From assembly GCA_023055505.1 (NCBI GenBank), contig JALIRH010000122.1, forward strand, positions 730,001-794,000: a DNA stretch of 64,000 nucleotides, in the 5' to 3' direction. A model generated the notes under the pieces. The model searched no databases. It was not told where the DNA came from and saw only the letters and a program-made list of their open reading frames with translations. The position numbers and the translations under genes were made by a program. Of the stretch, positions 44,091 through 54,919 are shown one piece after another. This DNA comes from Callipepla californica brunnescens. Lineage: Eukaryota; Chordata; Aves; Galliformes; Odontophoridae. Every line of letters starts with the position of its first letter. Positions within the stretch are counted from its first letter, which is position 1.

Positions 44091-45595
44091 CCCCTCCTCA
44101 CCACAGCCTCCCTTCAGGAAGTGGTAGAGTGCAGCGAGGTCTCCTCTGAGCCTCCTTTTCTCCAGACTAAACAATCCCAGCTCCCTCAGCCGCTCCTCGT
44201 AAGACTTGTGCTCCAGACCCCTCACCAGTTTTGTTGCCCTTCTCTGAACATGCTCCAGGGCCTTGATGTCTTTCTTGTAGCGAGGGGCCCAAAACTGAAC
44301 ACAGTACTCGAGGTGCAGCCGCATCAGAGCTGAGTCCAGGGGATGATCACCTCCCTGCTCCTGCTGGCTACACTATTTCTAATACGGGCCAGGATGCCAT
44401 TGGTCTTCAAGCCATTCTGCCCCAAGCCTATAGCATTACATGGGGTTACCGTGGCCGAAGTGCAGCACCCAGCACTTGGCCTTCTTGAACCTCGTCCCGT
44501 TGAGCTCAGCCCAGCTGTTCAGCCTATCCAGATCCCGCTGAAGGGCCTCCCTACCCTCAGGCACATCGACACATCCTCCCAGCTTGGTGTCATCCGCAAA
44601 CTTACTGAGGGTACACTCAATCCCCTCGTCCAGGTCATCAAGAAAGATATTAAACAAGATGGGCCCCAATACCGACCCTTGGGGGACACCACTCGTAATG
44701 GGACCCCAGCTGGACTTAACTCCATTAACCACTACCCACTGGGCACGGCCCTCTAGCCAATTCTCGTGAACCTGTCCACACCACGGGCTGCCTGTTTCTC
44801 CAGGAGAATACCATGGGAGACCGTGTCAAAGGCTTTGCTGAAGTCCAGGTAGACTACATCAACAGCCTTTCCCTCATCTACCAGTCTGGTCACCCAGTTG
44901 TAGAAGGAGAGGAGGCTGGACAAGCACGAGCTGCCCTTTGTGAACCCGTGCTGGCTGGGTCTGATCCCCTGGTTGCCACGCACGTGCCGTGTCATCTCCC
45001 TCAAGATCAACCGCTCCATAACTTTCCCTGATACCGAGGTCAGGCTGACAGGCCTGTAGTTCCCCGGATCTTCCTTACGGTCTTTCTTGTAGATGGGAGT
45101 CACGTTGGCAAGCCTCCAATCTTGTGGGACCTCTCCAGATGACCAGGAATGCTGATAGATGGCAGAAAGCGGCTTGGCAATCACCTCTGCCAGCTCCCTC
45201 AGCACCCTTGGGTGGATCCCATCTGGTCCCATGGACTTGCGGCAGTTCAGATGGAGGAGCAGGTCTCTGACTGTCTCTGCTAGGATCACAGGAGCTGTAT
45301 GATGCGCTTCGTCCCAGACTTCCAGGTCAGGGCGAAAAGTATCCTGAGGTTAACTGATCTGTCTATTAAAGACAGACGTGAAGAAGGCATTGAGAACCTC
45401 AGCCTTTTCCTTATCCTCCGTGGTTACATTCCCTGCCGCATCAAGTAAAGGAGAGAAATGCTCCTTAGTTCTTTTACTGTTAATATATTTGTAAAAGGAT
45501 TTTTTGCTCTCCTTTACTGCAGTAGCCAGTCTAAGTTGGAGCTGGGCTTTTGCATTTCTAACTTCCTGCCTGTATTGGAGGGGAGCAGAGGCTTG
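44091..45595 (-). mobile_element. CR1 LINE body, unit 2
   Basis: Same reverse transcriptase remains (45289-44753, 44732-44436, 44324-44052). A private TAG shortens the second frame after HGNPM, and a few amino-acid changes (YNWVTR, ARGVDR) distinguish it from unit 1. Confidence 0.92.
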
Positions 45596-45774
45596 CTTTA
45601 AATGTGGAGTAAGGAAGGAAAGGATGGAGAAGGATCTTGTGAACTGAGGTTGGGAAGTGGGTATTTAGTCATTGGAAAGCCATTTTGAACTTTTACTACC
45701 TTCTAGTTCTGAACGCTGTACATTTTTGGTGAGTCTTCCTTAACTTTCTGTTTGACTTCTTGTTTTTCAATCAG

Positions 45775-45909
45775 GTGCATCCGTTCTATGGAGCAGTAGG
45801 ATACGTGGTTAGGGCGCAGACAGATCGGACTGTACAGGAGCATCTGATAGAAAAACACATGCTGCTCCCTAATCCAGTATGGGACTGCAGAATTCAGCAG
45901 GCAACAAAA
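45775..45909 (+). pseudogene. XPO1: XPO1 exon f, unit 2
   Basis: 135 nt, open: VHPFYGAVGYVVRAQTDR through QQATK. AATCAG acceptor. The donor is GTCAGA, GT but not strong. Confidence 0.88.
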
Positions 45910-46232
45910 GTCAGACGGTACATTTTGTGTATTCAACTAAAGTAAAACTGCTGAATGTTTGTTGTTATTACTTTTTTTTTTTTTTTTTTTTTGCCTGTGG
46001 AATGAAGTGAACTTGGCTGTGCTGAACTTTTATAAAGCAATGGTTGATCTGGCAGTAGAAGTGTTGAAGGAGACCTAAACAATTGAGACTGGTTTAAATC
46101 CAGTTGAAGAACTTGACAGAACATGCTTTTACACAGCGTGTAAGATAAACACGTGAAAGTGACCGTTTTTGTATTAGAAGATAAATGGCGTTTTCATTGA
46201 CTGAATGGAGTTAGCTCAGTTCTTTTCCACAG

Positions 46233-46416
46233 AATGTTGATGTTCTGAAGGATCCTGAAGCCGTTACGCAGCTTGGTAGCATTCTGAAAAGCAGCGTAAG
46301 GGCACGGAAAGCAGCTGGCTGCCCCTTTGTGATTCAGCTGGGAAGAATTTATGTAGATATGCTGAATGTGTCCAAGTGCCCAAGTGAAAACATCTCTGCA
46401 GCTCTTGAGGCTGACG
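46233..46416 (+). pseudogene. XPO1: XPO1 exon g, unit 2
   Basis: 184 nt, open: NVDVLKDPEAVTQLGSILK, VRARKAAGCPFVIQLGR, ENISAALEADG. CCACAG acceptor and GTAAGA donor. After this exon the intron continues past 46745 without the LTR junction, so this is the unduplicated side. Confidence 0.9.
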
Positions 46417-47814
46417 GTAAGAAATTCCACGTCCTTCCTAACAGCGGGATGGGCAGTGCACGTAATCAGGTTGTGAATTTGCTGGGCTTATCTCACTGTG
46501 TGTCTGTTGGTGGTGGTGGTTTTTGTTGTTTCTTTGTGTGTGCGTTTGGGCAAGAGAATGCCTGAAAATGTGCTTGCTTAGGTTCTTGTTTTTGTTAGCC
46601 AGATGTTTTGTTCAAAGAAACTCTGATTCCGGAAGGAGGAAAGCTCTTCAAGTGTGAGTTTAGGAAGGGTACCGGAGACTGGTGACTAATAGCAGTCTTG
46701 TGGAGACACAGTTGTAAGTTCTGACTTAATCGTTCTAGATAAGAAAAGACCCTAGGACGTTGGCAGAGTTTTGGTTTGGTGATATTCTACTACTGAAAAA
46801 GCTTCATTGCAGAAGTGTAACTGCAGTGAAGGCGCCTCAGATTTGTCATCAACTAGACTGGTAATCACTGAGGAGGAATTAGGAGCTACCCGAGTTACCT
46901 AACCACTGTTACCTGGAAAAAATTGGGTCTATGATATCGAAGTAGAATGTGCTGCTGTAGCATCCCTTGAGGAATGAAGTGACTCGGTTATTGGAGCAGT
47001 GTTATGACAGACTTTCTTACCCATGCAATCAATACACCTTGACGTAGCTTCTCAGAACTTAATGCATTCTTTTGATTCTGCAGCTCTAATTGCCAGAAGG
47101 TGCTTAAAACAAAAATAAAACACAACGAGAGAAATAGGAAGCAGTTGCTAGGACTTGTAGTGGTGACATTTTACTCGAGCAACAGCCATTGAGATGGCAC
47201 TTGGCTCAGAGTGTGTTCTCACAGCTGTTATCTCTGATGCCAGCAGGAGCAGTTCTGCCTTTGTTTCCCTGGCTGCAGTCTGGTGAGGTTTTCCTTGGAT
47301 GTACTGTTATGATTGTGTGGCTGTGCACTCAGTTAGGGCAAGTTCTACTGACGAGACTTACATGGACTTGGACGTGAGAAAATGAAGTAAGAATTGGGCT
47401 CCTTGTAGTAAAGACAAGTTGGAACAGTTATGTTTGTGACAAAATCAGGAGCGTGCTTTAGAACACTGTATAGGTTGGTTCTTGTCATCACGCAGCGAGA
47501 ACCAGAGGTAAGCATGATCCTGAGAGCTGAAGGAACATTCCCTTCCTTGAAAAAGAAGCTGCAGCATTGTTTCTGAGTTGTGCTGGCAGAGTGTGCTGTC
47601 AGCAGTAGCACTGGAATACTAAATTGCAACTTGGATCCATGGAGCTGAAGTAATGGGAAAATGGTTTTAATCTGCATAATATGAATGAGAGATCTTCCTT
47701 CTTGGTCATTTGGGTATCAAAATGAAACATTCTCAATCTTCTGGAAGGAGTTGAAGGGAATCTGTTTGTTGACGCATCTTAACCCAGATTCAGTGCAGCT
47801 TTGCTACCTTTCAG
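46417..47814 (+). other. XPO1 intron between exons g and h, single-copy part
   Basis: The sequence from about 46750 to 47814 is found only here. It has no LTR or CR1. I see no further exon in it. Confidence 0.55.
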
Positions 47815-47921
47815 GCGAAGTGGAAACCAAGCAGCCCTTGGTTAGAAGGATGAGGACTGTAAAAAGGGAAAGTTTAGAACTGATTTCTGGCTGGGTGAGC
47901 AGGTCCAACGATCCTCAGATG
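47815..47921 (+). pseudogene. XPO1: XPO1 exon h (single copy in window)
   Basis: 107 nt, TTTCAG acceptor and GTAAGT donor, open: EVETKQPLVRRMRTVKRES, then LISGWVSRSNDPQM. It joins in phase to exon g through a split glycine codon. It is absent from the right arm, where the region is deleted. Confidence 0.9.
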
Positions 47922-48307
47922 GTAAGTAAATATGGCATACAAACAGTTGATACGACACATTCAGGAGGAACTCTGCTCTTCTGCTGCAGTGCAGTGAACA
48001 CCGTTCTGTTCACAGGAACTGGCTTCAGAACTGCAGTATCTGCAGGAAGGATGATAGGCTGTGATCATACAGGGGTAGGCCTGAGCTGTGTTTTGAGTGC
48101 TTCAGGTAGTGTCAGCTGAGAGCAGTCCTAAGGGGAAGCAGGAAGGTGTAAGAGAGCCCTCAGGCAAGCACTGCTGGATGAACACAGTGTGTGGGAAGCA
48201 TGTGGACGTGTAAGTTCATTTTTAGCTTCTTTCCAAACTGCTGTGTAATTGTGTGAGGCTTTGTTGGGTAACTGCACTGCTCTAACCATGTCTTGCTCTT
48301 GATTTAG

Positions 48308-48502
48308 GTTGCTGAAAACTTTGTTCCTCCCTTGTTGGGTGCCACTCTCACTGACTACCAGAGAAATGTTCCAGCTGCTAGGGAGCCTGCAGTACTGGGT
48401 GCTGTGGCTGTCGCTGTAAAGAAGCTGGGTGGGCACATCGCTGCTGAAATACCTCAGATCTTTGATGCTGTTTTTGAGTGCACGTTAAATATGATCAAGA
48501 AG
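48308..48502 (+). pseudogene. XPO1: XPO1 exon i
   Basis: 195 nt, open: VAENFVPPLLGATLTDYQR, NVPAAREPAVLGAV, KKLGGHIAAEIPQIFD, AVFECTLNMIKK, before GTATTT. This extends the recognisable exportin-1 to roughly residue 800 of about 1070. The next exon is not seen before the telomeric repeats at 49245, so the gene is truncated. Confidence 0.9.
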
Positions 48503-49244
48503 GTATTTCTATGTAAATTTTGGATAATGGAAAAAAAGAAAAGGGATTTTATATTCAGGATATTGCAAGAAAGGGGGCAGGGCGTGTTATGCTATGTAGT
48601 TTACATAGCATTATTCTGTTGTATGGAAATGAAGGTGAGGTTCATGAGCTGTGGCTGTCTGGGTGAATGTCTTAATCTCACTGACTTAATTTCTTGATCC
48701 AGTTCTGGAATTAAATTCAGAGTTGTTTTTCTGTTCCAGGACCTTGGGATGTCGTGGTCCTGGAAGCTGAAGTATACTTCAAGTATATTCGTACGTACTT
48801 TGAGTAGAAGTATTGATTAGTTCTTGAAGTATTTCTTTCCTGATTTCCATAGCTGCTAGAGTTTCTGTGTTACGGTTTACAACAGGTACTTGCATAATAG
48901 ATGGGTGCCGTTTTGCAGCAGTGTGAATCAGAAAGTGTATCCCTGTAGTGGCCGGGTGCTTAACTGTTGAGGCCGTCTGTCCTGTGCCTGTGGAGCAAGT
49001 GGTAATTAATGTTGTGCACTGACAAAATGTGGTTCACCCTGCTGACACTGTGTAAGTCCAGCAAATGGTCTTCTCAATCTGTGGTGGTGAAAGTATGGGG
49101 AAAAATTTTGCTGGGAATCTGGGAACTGCGTGCTTTGTTTTGTTTTTAGATTTCTTTAAACCTGAGATCTGAATGATAATCCAGATTTTCTCTCCCAAAT
49201 TTTCACCGTGAAAAGGCTGTATGGATTCAGGCCTTTTTTGCAAC
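48503..49244 (+). other. Sequence between XPO1 exon i and the telomeric repeats
   Basis: No exon recognised. The last part (49188-49240) is a diverged inverted copy of a segment also found in the XPO1 intron after exon c (about 32650-32710 and 41199-41259). The mirror copy is at 51016-51763. Confidence 0.5.
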
Positions 49245-49470
49245 TGGTTAGGGTTAGGGTTTAGGTTAGGGTTAGGGTCAGGTTCAGGGTCAGGGTTAGG
49301 GTTAGGGTTAGGGTTAGGTTTTGGTGTAGATTTCGGTTTAGGGATAATGTGAGTCTTAGCGTCAGGGACAGAAGTAGGTGAACTGTTCATGTTAGGAGTA
49401 GCATTAGGGTTAAGTTTAGGGTTAGATTTAGGATTCGATTTGTATGTAGGGTTAGGGTTAGGGTGTTAGA
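49245..49470 (+). repeat. Interstitial telomeric repeat, left half (TTAGGG on +)
   Basis: Several perfect GGTTAGGGTTAGGGTT runs are mixed with variants. The G-strand points right. Its inverted counterpart starts at about 50810. Confidence 0.9.
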
Positions 49471-49650
49471 ACTAAGCGCTGTGGCTTCAACTTGCACAAA
49501 CAACAAAGTTTTTAGACAAAACATCAATATATCTATTTTGAGACTTCTACAAACTACATAGTTCTCAGGAAAAAAAAAAAAAAAAAAACAACACTGAAAA
49601 ACACTGACACATCTGTCTTGAGTTGGTTTGATTAACAAGTAGAGAACTCA
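49471..49650. other. Non-telomeric spacer between opposed telomeric blocks
   Basis: About 180 bp of unique sequence with a run of 18 As near 49570 and no telomeric motif. It has no mirror copy, so it marks the asymmetric centre of the palindrome. Confidence 0.6.
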
Positions 49651-51015
49651 TTTTTACCACAATCCTTACCCTAAGCCTCACACTCACCCTAAACCGAACC
49701 CTAACCCTGTACCTAGCCTGAACCCTAAGCAGAACCCTAAACCTATCCCTATTCCTATCCTCAACTGTAACCCAAACCCTAATCCTAACACTGACACTCA
49801 ACCTAGTTCTAATGCTGTATCTAACCTTAGAACCAAACCAAACCCTATCCCTAAGCCTAATCCTAAATCTCATTCTAACCCTTACCTATACACTATCCCT
49901 ATCCCCAAAACCCTTTCCCTATACCTAACCCTAACCACAATACTTACCTTAACCTAGCCCTAACACCAATCCCAGGCCTAACCCTAACACTAACCTGAAA
50001 CCTAATCCTATTCCTAACCTTAACCCTAACCAAAGGCCTAAGCCTAATGGGACCCTTACACTCAAACTGACCCTGCCCCTAACCCTAAACACAGATCGCA
50101 TCCTAAACCTAAACCTAAACTTAAAACTTCCCTGAATGCTAACGTGAACACCCAACCTAATCCTAGCTCTAAACACAATCATAAAACTGAGAAAAACTTT
50201 TTCCCTAACCCTAATCCTAAATCTAATCCGAAACCTAAAACAATCCCAAACCCTTTCCCTATCTCTAACCCTAACCCAGAATCTAAACCTAACCCTATTA
50301 CTAAACCCAACCTTACACCTAACCCTATTCCATAACCTAAACTTACCCTAACACTGTAAAACTAAATCTTACCCTAATCGTAACCCTAACCCTAAACATA
50401 ACCTTACCCTAGAACCAAAATAAACTTACCCGTAACCCTAACCCAAAACCTAACAGAACCCTAGCCCTAACCATAATCCTAACCCTAACTCAAACCCTAC
50501 ATCTAACACCAATCCTTACCCTAAACAGAACTCTAAGCATTTCCCAAATCCTAATTCTAACTCTACCCTAACCCTAACCCAAACTCAGACCCTACCACAA
50601 AACCCAAGTTTAAGCCCAACCCTAAACCTAACCAAAAGCATCAGATCACCACAACCCTCACCTAAATCTACCCCAAAACATGTTCCTAATATTAAACCAA
50701 ATCCTAATCCAAACACTAACCCTACAACTATTCCTAAACCTTTACTTAACACAAAGCCAAACCCGAGGCCTACCCCTTACCTCACCCTGACACTCAAACT
50801 AACCCTACCCCTAACCCTACATACAAATCGAATCCTAAATCTAACCCTAAACTTAACCCTAATGCTACTCCTAACATGAACAGTTCACCTACTTCTGTCC
50901 CTGACGCTAAGACTCACATTATCCCTAAACCGAAATCTACACCAAAACCTAACCCTAACCCTAACCCTAACCCTGACCCTGAACCTGACCCTGACCCTGA
51001 CCTAAACCCTAACCC
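49651..51015 (-). repeat. Interstitial telomeric repeat, right half (CCCTAA on +)
   Basis: About 1.36 kb of CCCTAA and variants, opposite in orientation to 49245-49470. The last 200 bp mirror the left half. The rest is longer and more degenerate and shares non-telomeric islands with the inverted sequence of 1-1090. Confidence 0.9.
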
Positions 51016-51763
51016 TAACCAGTTGCAAAAAAGGCCTGAATCCATACAGCCTTTTCACGGTGAAAATTTGGGAGAGAAAATCTGGATTATCATTCAGATC
51101 TCAGGTTTAAAGAAATCTAAAAACAAAACAAAGCACGCAGTTCCCAGATTCCCAGCAAAATTTTTCCCCATACTTTCACCACCACAGATTGAGAAGACCA
51201 TTTGCTGGACTTACACAGTGTCAGCAGGGTGAACCACATTTTGTCAGTGCACAACATTAATTACCACTTGCTCCACAGGCACAGGACAGACGGCCTCAAC
51301 AGTTAAGCACCCGGCCACTACAGGGATACACTTTCTGATTCACACTGCTGCAAAACGGCACCCATCTATTATGCAAGTACCTGTTGTAAACCGTAACACA
51401 GAAACTCTAGCAGCTATGGAAATCAGGAAAGAAATACTTCAAGAACTAATCAATACTTCTACTCAAAGTACGTACGAATATACTTGAAGTATACTTCAGC
51501 TTCCAGGACCACGACATCCCAAGGTCCTGGAACAGAAAAACAACTCTGAATTTAATTCCAGAACTGGATCAAGAAATTAAGTCAGTGAGATTAAGACATT
51601 CACCCAGACAGCCACAGCTCATGAACCTCACCTTCATTTCCATACAACAGAATAATGCTATGTAAACTACATAGCATAACACGCCCTGCCCCCTTTCTTG
51701 CAATATCCTGAATATAAAATCCCTTTTCTTTTTTTCCATTATCCAAAATTTACATAGAAATAC

Positions 51764-51809
51764 CTTCTTGATCATATTTAACGTGCACTCAAAAACAGCA
51801 TCAAAGATC
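51764..51809 (-). pseudogene. XPO1: XPO1 exon i, truncated mirror copy
   Basis: Only the last 46 nt of exon i remain (DAVFECTLNMIKK). The break at 51809 is followed by a short insert of about 13 nt and then the intron before exon g, in its ATGTAATAACAAC portion after exon f. Confidence 0.85.
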
Positions 51810-51886
51810 ACCGTGAACCAAAATGTAATAACAACAAACATTCAGCAGTTTTACTTTAGTTGAATACACAAAATGTACGGTCTGAC

Positions 51887-52021
51887 TTTTGTTGCCTGCT
51901 GAATTCTGCAGTCCCATACTGGATTAGGGAGCAGCATGTGTTTTTCTATCAGATGCTCCTGTACAGTCCGATCTGTCTGCGCCCTAACCATGTATCCTAC
52001 TGCTCCATAGAACGGATGCAC
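51887..52021 (-). pseudogene. XPO1: XPO1 exon f, right arm copy 1
   Basis: Open mirror copy of exon f, with VHPFYGAVGYMVRAQTDR. Its neighbour exons g and h are missing because of the deletion. Confidence 0.87.
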
Positions 52022-52214
52022 CTGATTGAAAAACAAGAAGTCAAACAGAAAGTTAAGGAAGACTCACCAAAAATGTACAGCGTTCAGAACTAGAAGGTAG
52101 TAAAAGTTCAAAATGGCTTTCCAATGACTAAATACCCACTTCCCAACCTCAGTTCACAAGATCCTTCTCCATCCTTTCCTTCCTTACTCCACATTTAAAG
52201 CAAGCCTCTGCTCC

Positions 52215-53705
52215 CCTCCAATACAGGCAGGAAGTTAGAAATGCAAAAGCCCAGCTCCAACTTAGACTGGCTACTGCAGTAAAGGAGAGCAAAAAATCCT
52301 TTTACAAATATATTAACAGTAAAAGAACTAAGGAGCATTTCTCTCCTTTACTTGATGCGGCAGGGAATGTAACCACGGAGGATAAGGAAAAGGCTGAGGT
52401 TCTCAATGCCTTCTTCACGTCTGTCTTTAATAGACAGATCAGTTAACCTCAGGATACTTTTCGCCCTGACCTGGAAGTCTGGGACGAAGCGCATCATACA
52501 GCTCCTGTGATCCTAGCAGAGACAGTCAGAGACCTGCTCCTCCATCTGAACTGCCGCAAGTCCATGGGACCAGATGGGATCCACCCAAGGGTGCTGAGGG
52601 AGCTGGCAGAGGTGATTGCCAAGCCGCTTTCTGCCATCTATCAGCATTCCTGGTCATCTGGAGAGGTCCCACAAGATTGGAGGCTTGCCAACGTGACTCC
52701 CATCTACAAGAAAGACCGTAAGGAAGATCCGGGGAACTACAGGCCTGTCAGCCTGACCTCGGTATCAGGGAAAGTTATGGAGCGGTTGATCTTGAGGGAG
52801 ATGACACGGCACGTGCGTGGCAACCAGGGGATCAGACCCAGCCAGCACGGGTTCACAAAGGGCAGCTCGTGCTTGTCCAGCCTCCTATCCTTCTACAACT
52901 GGGTGACCAGACTGGTAGATGAGGGAAAGGCTGTTGATGTAGTCTACCTGGACTTCAGCAAAGCCTTTGACACGGTCTCCCATGGTATTCTCCTGGAGAA
53001 ACAGGCAGCCCGTGATGTGGACAGGTTCACGAGAATTGGCTAGAGGGCCGTGCCCAGTGGGTAGTGGTTAATGGAGTTAAGTCCAGCTGGGGTCCCATTA
53101 CGAGTGGTGTCCCCCAAGGGTCGGTATTGGGGCCCATCTTGTTTAATATCTTTCTTGATGACCTGGACGAGGGGATTGAGTGTACCCTCAGTAAGTTTGC
53201 GGATGACACCAAGCTGGGAGGATGTGTCGATGTGCCTGAGGGTAGGGAGGCCCTTCAGCGGGATCTGGATAGGCTGAACAGCTGGGCTGAGCTCAACGGG
53301 ACGAGGTTCAAGAAGGCCAAGTGCTGGGTGCTGCACTTCGGCCACGGTAACCCCATGCAATGCTATAGGCTTGGGGCAGAATGGCTTGAAGACCAATGGC
53401 ATCCTGGCCCGTATTAGAAATAGTGTAGCCAGCAGGAGCAGGGAGGTGATCATCCCCTGGACTCAGCTCTGATGTGGCTGCACCTCGAGTACTGTGTTCA
53501 GTTTTGGGCCCCTCGCTACAAGAAAGACATCGAGGCCCTGGAGCGTGTTCAGAGAAGGGCAACAAAACTGGTGAGGGGTCTGGAGCACAAGTCTTACGAG
53601 GAGCGGCTGAGGGAGCTGGGATTGTTTAGTCTGGAGAAAAGGAGGCTCAGAGGAGACCTCGCTGCACTCTACCACTTCCTGAAGGGAGGCTGTGGTGAGG
53701 AGGGG
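52215..53705 (+). mobile_element. CR1 LINE body, right arm copy 1
   Basis: The CR1 now reads on +: frames 52507-53043, 53064-53417 and 53472-53744 with [21 protein letters not shown] and FADD, and the same frameshift as the left copies. Confidence 0.92.
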
Positions 53706-54609
53706 TGTCACCGGTTTGTGTGCCGGTTCGGCCCGGTTCCGTGACAACTGAGGCAGGGGGCCCACGGGCCCACACCCCGGACAAGGGGAAGGGGGAAAGG
53801 GAAAAGGGAGATGGGCCTAGAAACAAAACAGCGGCAACGATCCGAGGCGGAAAGCTAGTTTACTAAATAAGATAGCAGAAAGTAAAATGACACAATAGAA
53901 TAGGAATTGAGGCTAATGAATCAAACAAAATGAGCAAGAGAGAGTGTCCGATAAACTGAAGGCCTTACGCTAATGCTGAAGGCGAGACGGCAGTGAGCAC
54001 CCACTCCTGAGTCGATCCCAAAGGAAAGAGAGCATCCCGTGACTGCAGACAGTTTTTATCTTTTTCCTCTGAGCAGAAAACACGTAAAAATACAAAGCAT
54101 CGTAAAGTCCTCTGGGGAATGGAGTTCTCCCTCTCTTCTGAGACAGGCATACCCAGAACTATCGTTGACTCACAGAGCTGTAGCATTAACTCTCCAACTC
54201 CCAATACACCACATGATGTTACGATGTGGAATATCAACAATACAACAAAAATCATAAAACCATGTGTATGGGAACTGTTGAATCACAGCCTGAACCACTG
54301 ATTGATCACCTGAGGCGAGCGCTGAGTCAGCTGCAGGGGCACAAGTGAGTGTGCATGGAAGGGGTGGAGTTTGACTCCACCTCTCCCATGACCCCATTTA
54401 AGGGCTGACCACCACCAGGGAAGGATCTCTGGTTGGAGATCCCTCCCTAGTGCAGTTATCGGCAAGCCTCGACCATCTCCAAAGGTGAGCCACTCTTTCC
54501 TCATTAACTATCTGTATACCAGCTACTTAAGCCCATCTAAAATATACCATCTTTGGCACCATTTCTTTTGGATGCTATTCTTGGGGGTTATTTGCCCTAC
54601 ACCATGACA
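53706..54609 (-). mobile_element. Solo ERV LTR, complete (904 bp), right arm
   Basis: It begins TGTCACCGG and ends CATGACA on +, flanked by AGGGG at 53701-53705 and 54610-54614. It gives the clearest view of the LTR borders and target duplication. Confidence 0.87.
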
Positions 54610-54919
54610 AGGGGGTCTGCCTCTTCTCCCAGATAACTAATGACAGAACGAGAGGGAATGCCCACAAGCTGTGCCGAGGAACATTTAGATTAGATTTGAG
54701 GGCCAATTTTTTCTTTGAAAGAGTGGTCAGGCACTGGAATGGCCTGCCTAGGGAGGGGGTTGAGGCACCATCCCCAGCGCTGTTCAAGAAGCGTTTAGAT
54801 GAGGTGCTAAGGGGATTTGATTTAGTAGCTTAGTGGGTAGGGATGGTGGTAGGAGGACAGTTGGACTAGATGATCTTGGAGGTCCTTTCCAACCTCACGC
54901 ATCTATGAATCTATGAATC
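54610..54919 (+). mobile_element. CR1 LINE 3' end, right arm
   Basis: Continues the CR1 after the LTR to its ATCTATGAATCTATGAAT tail. Confidence 0.9.
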
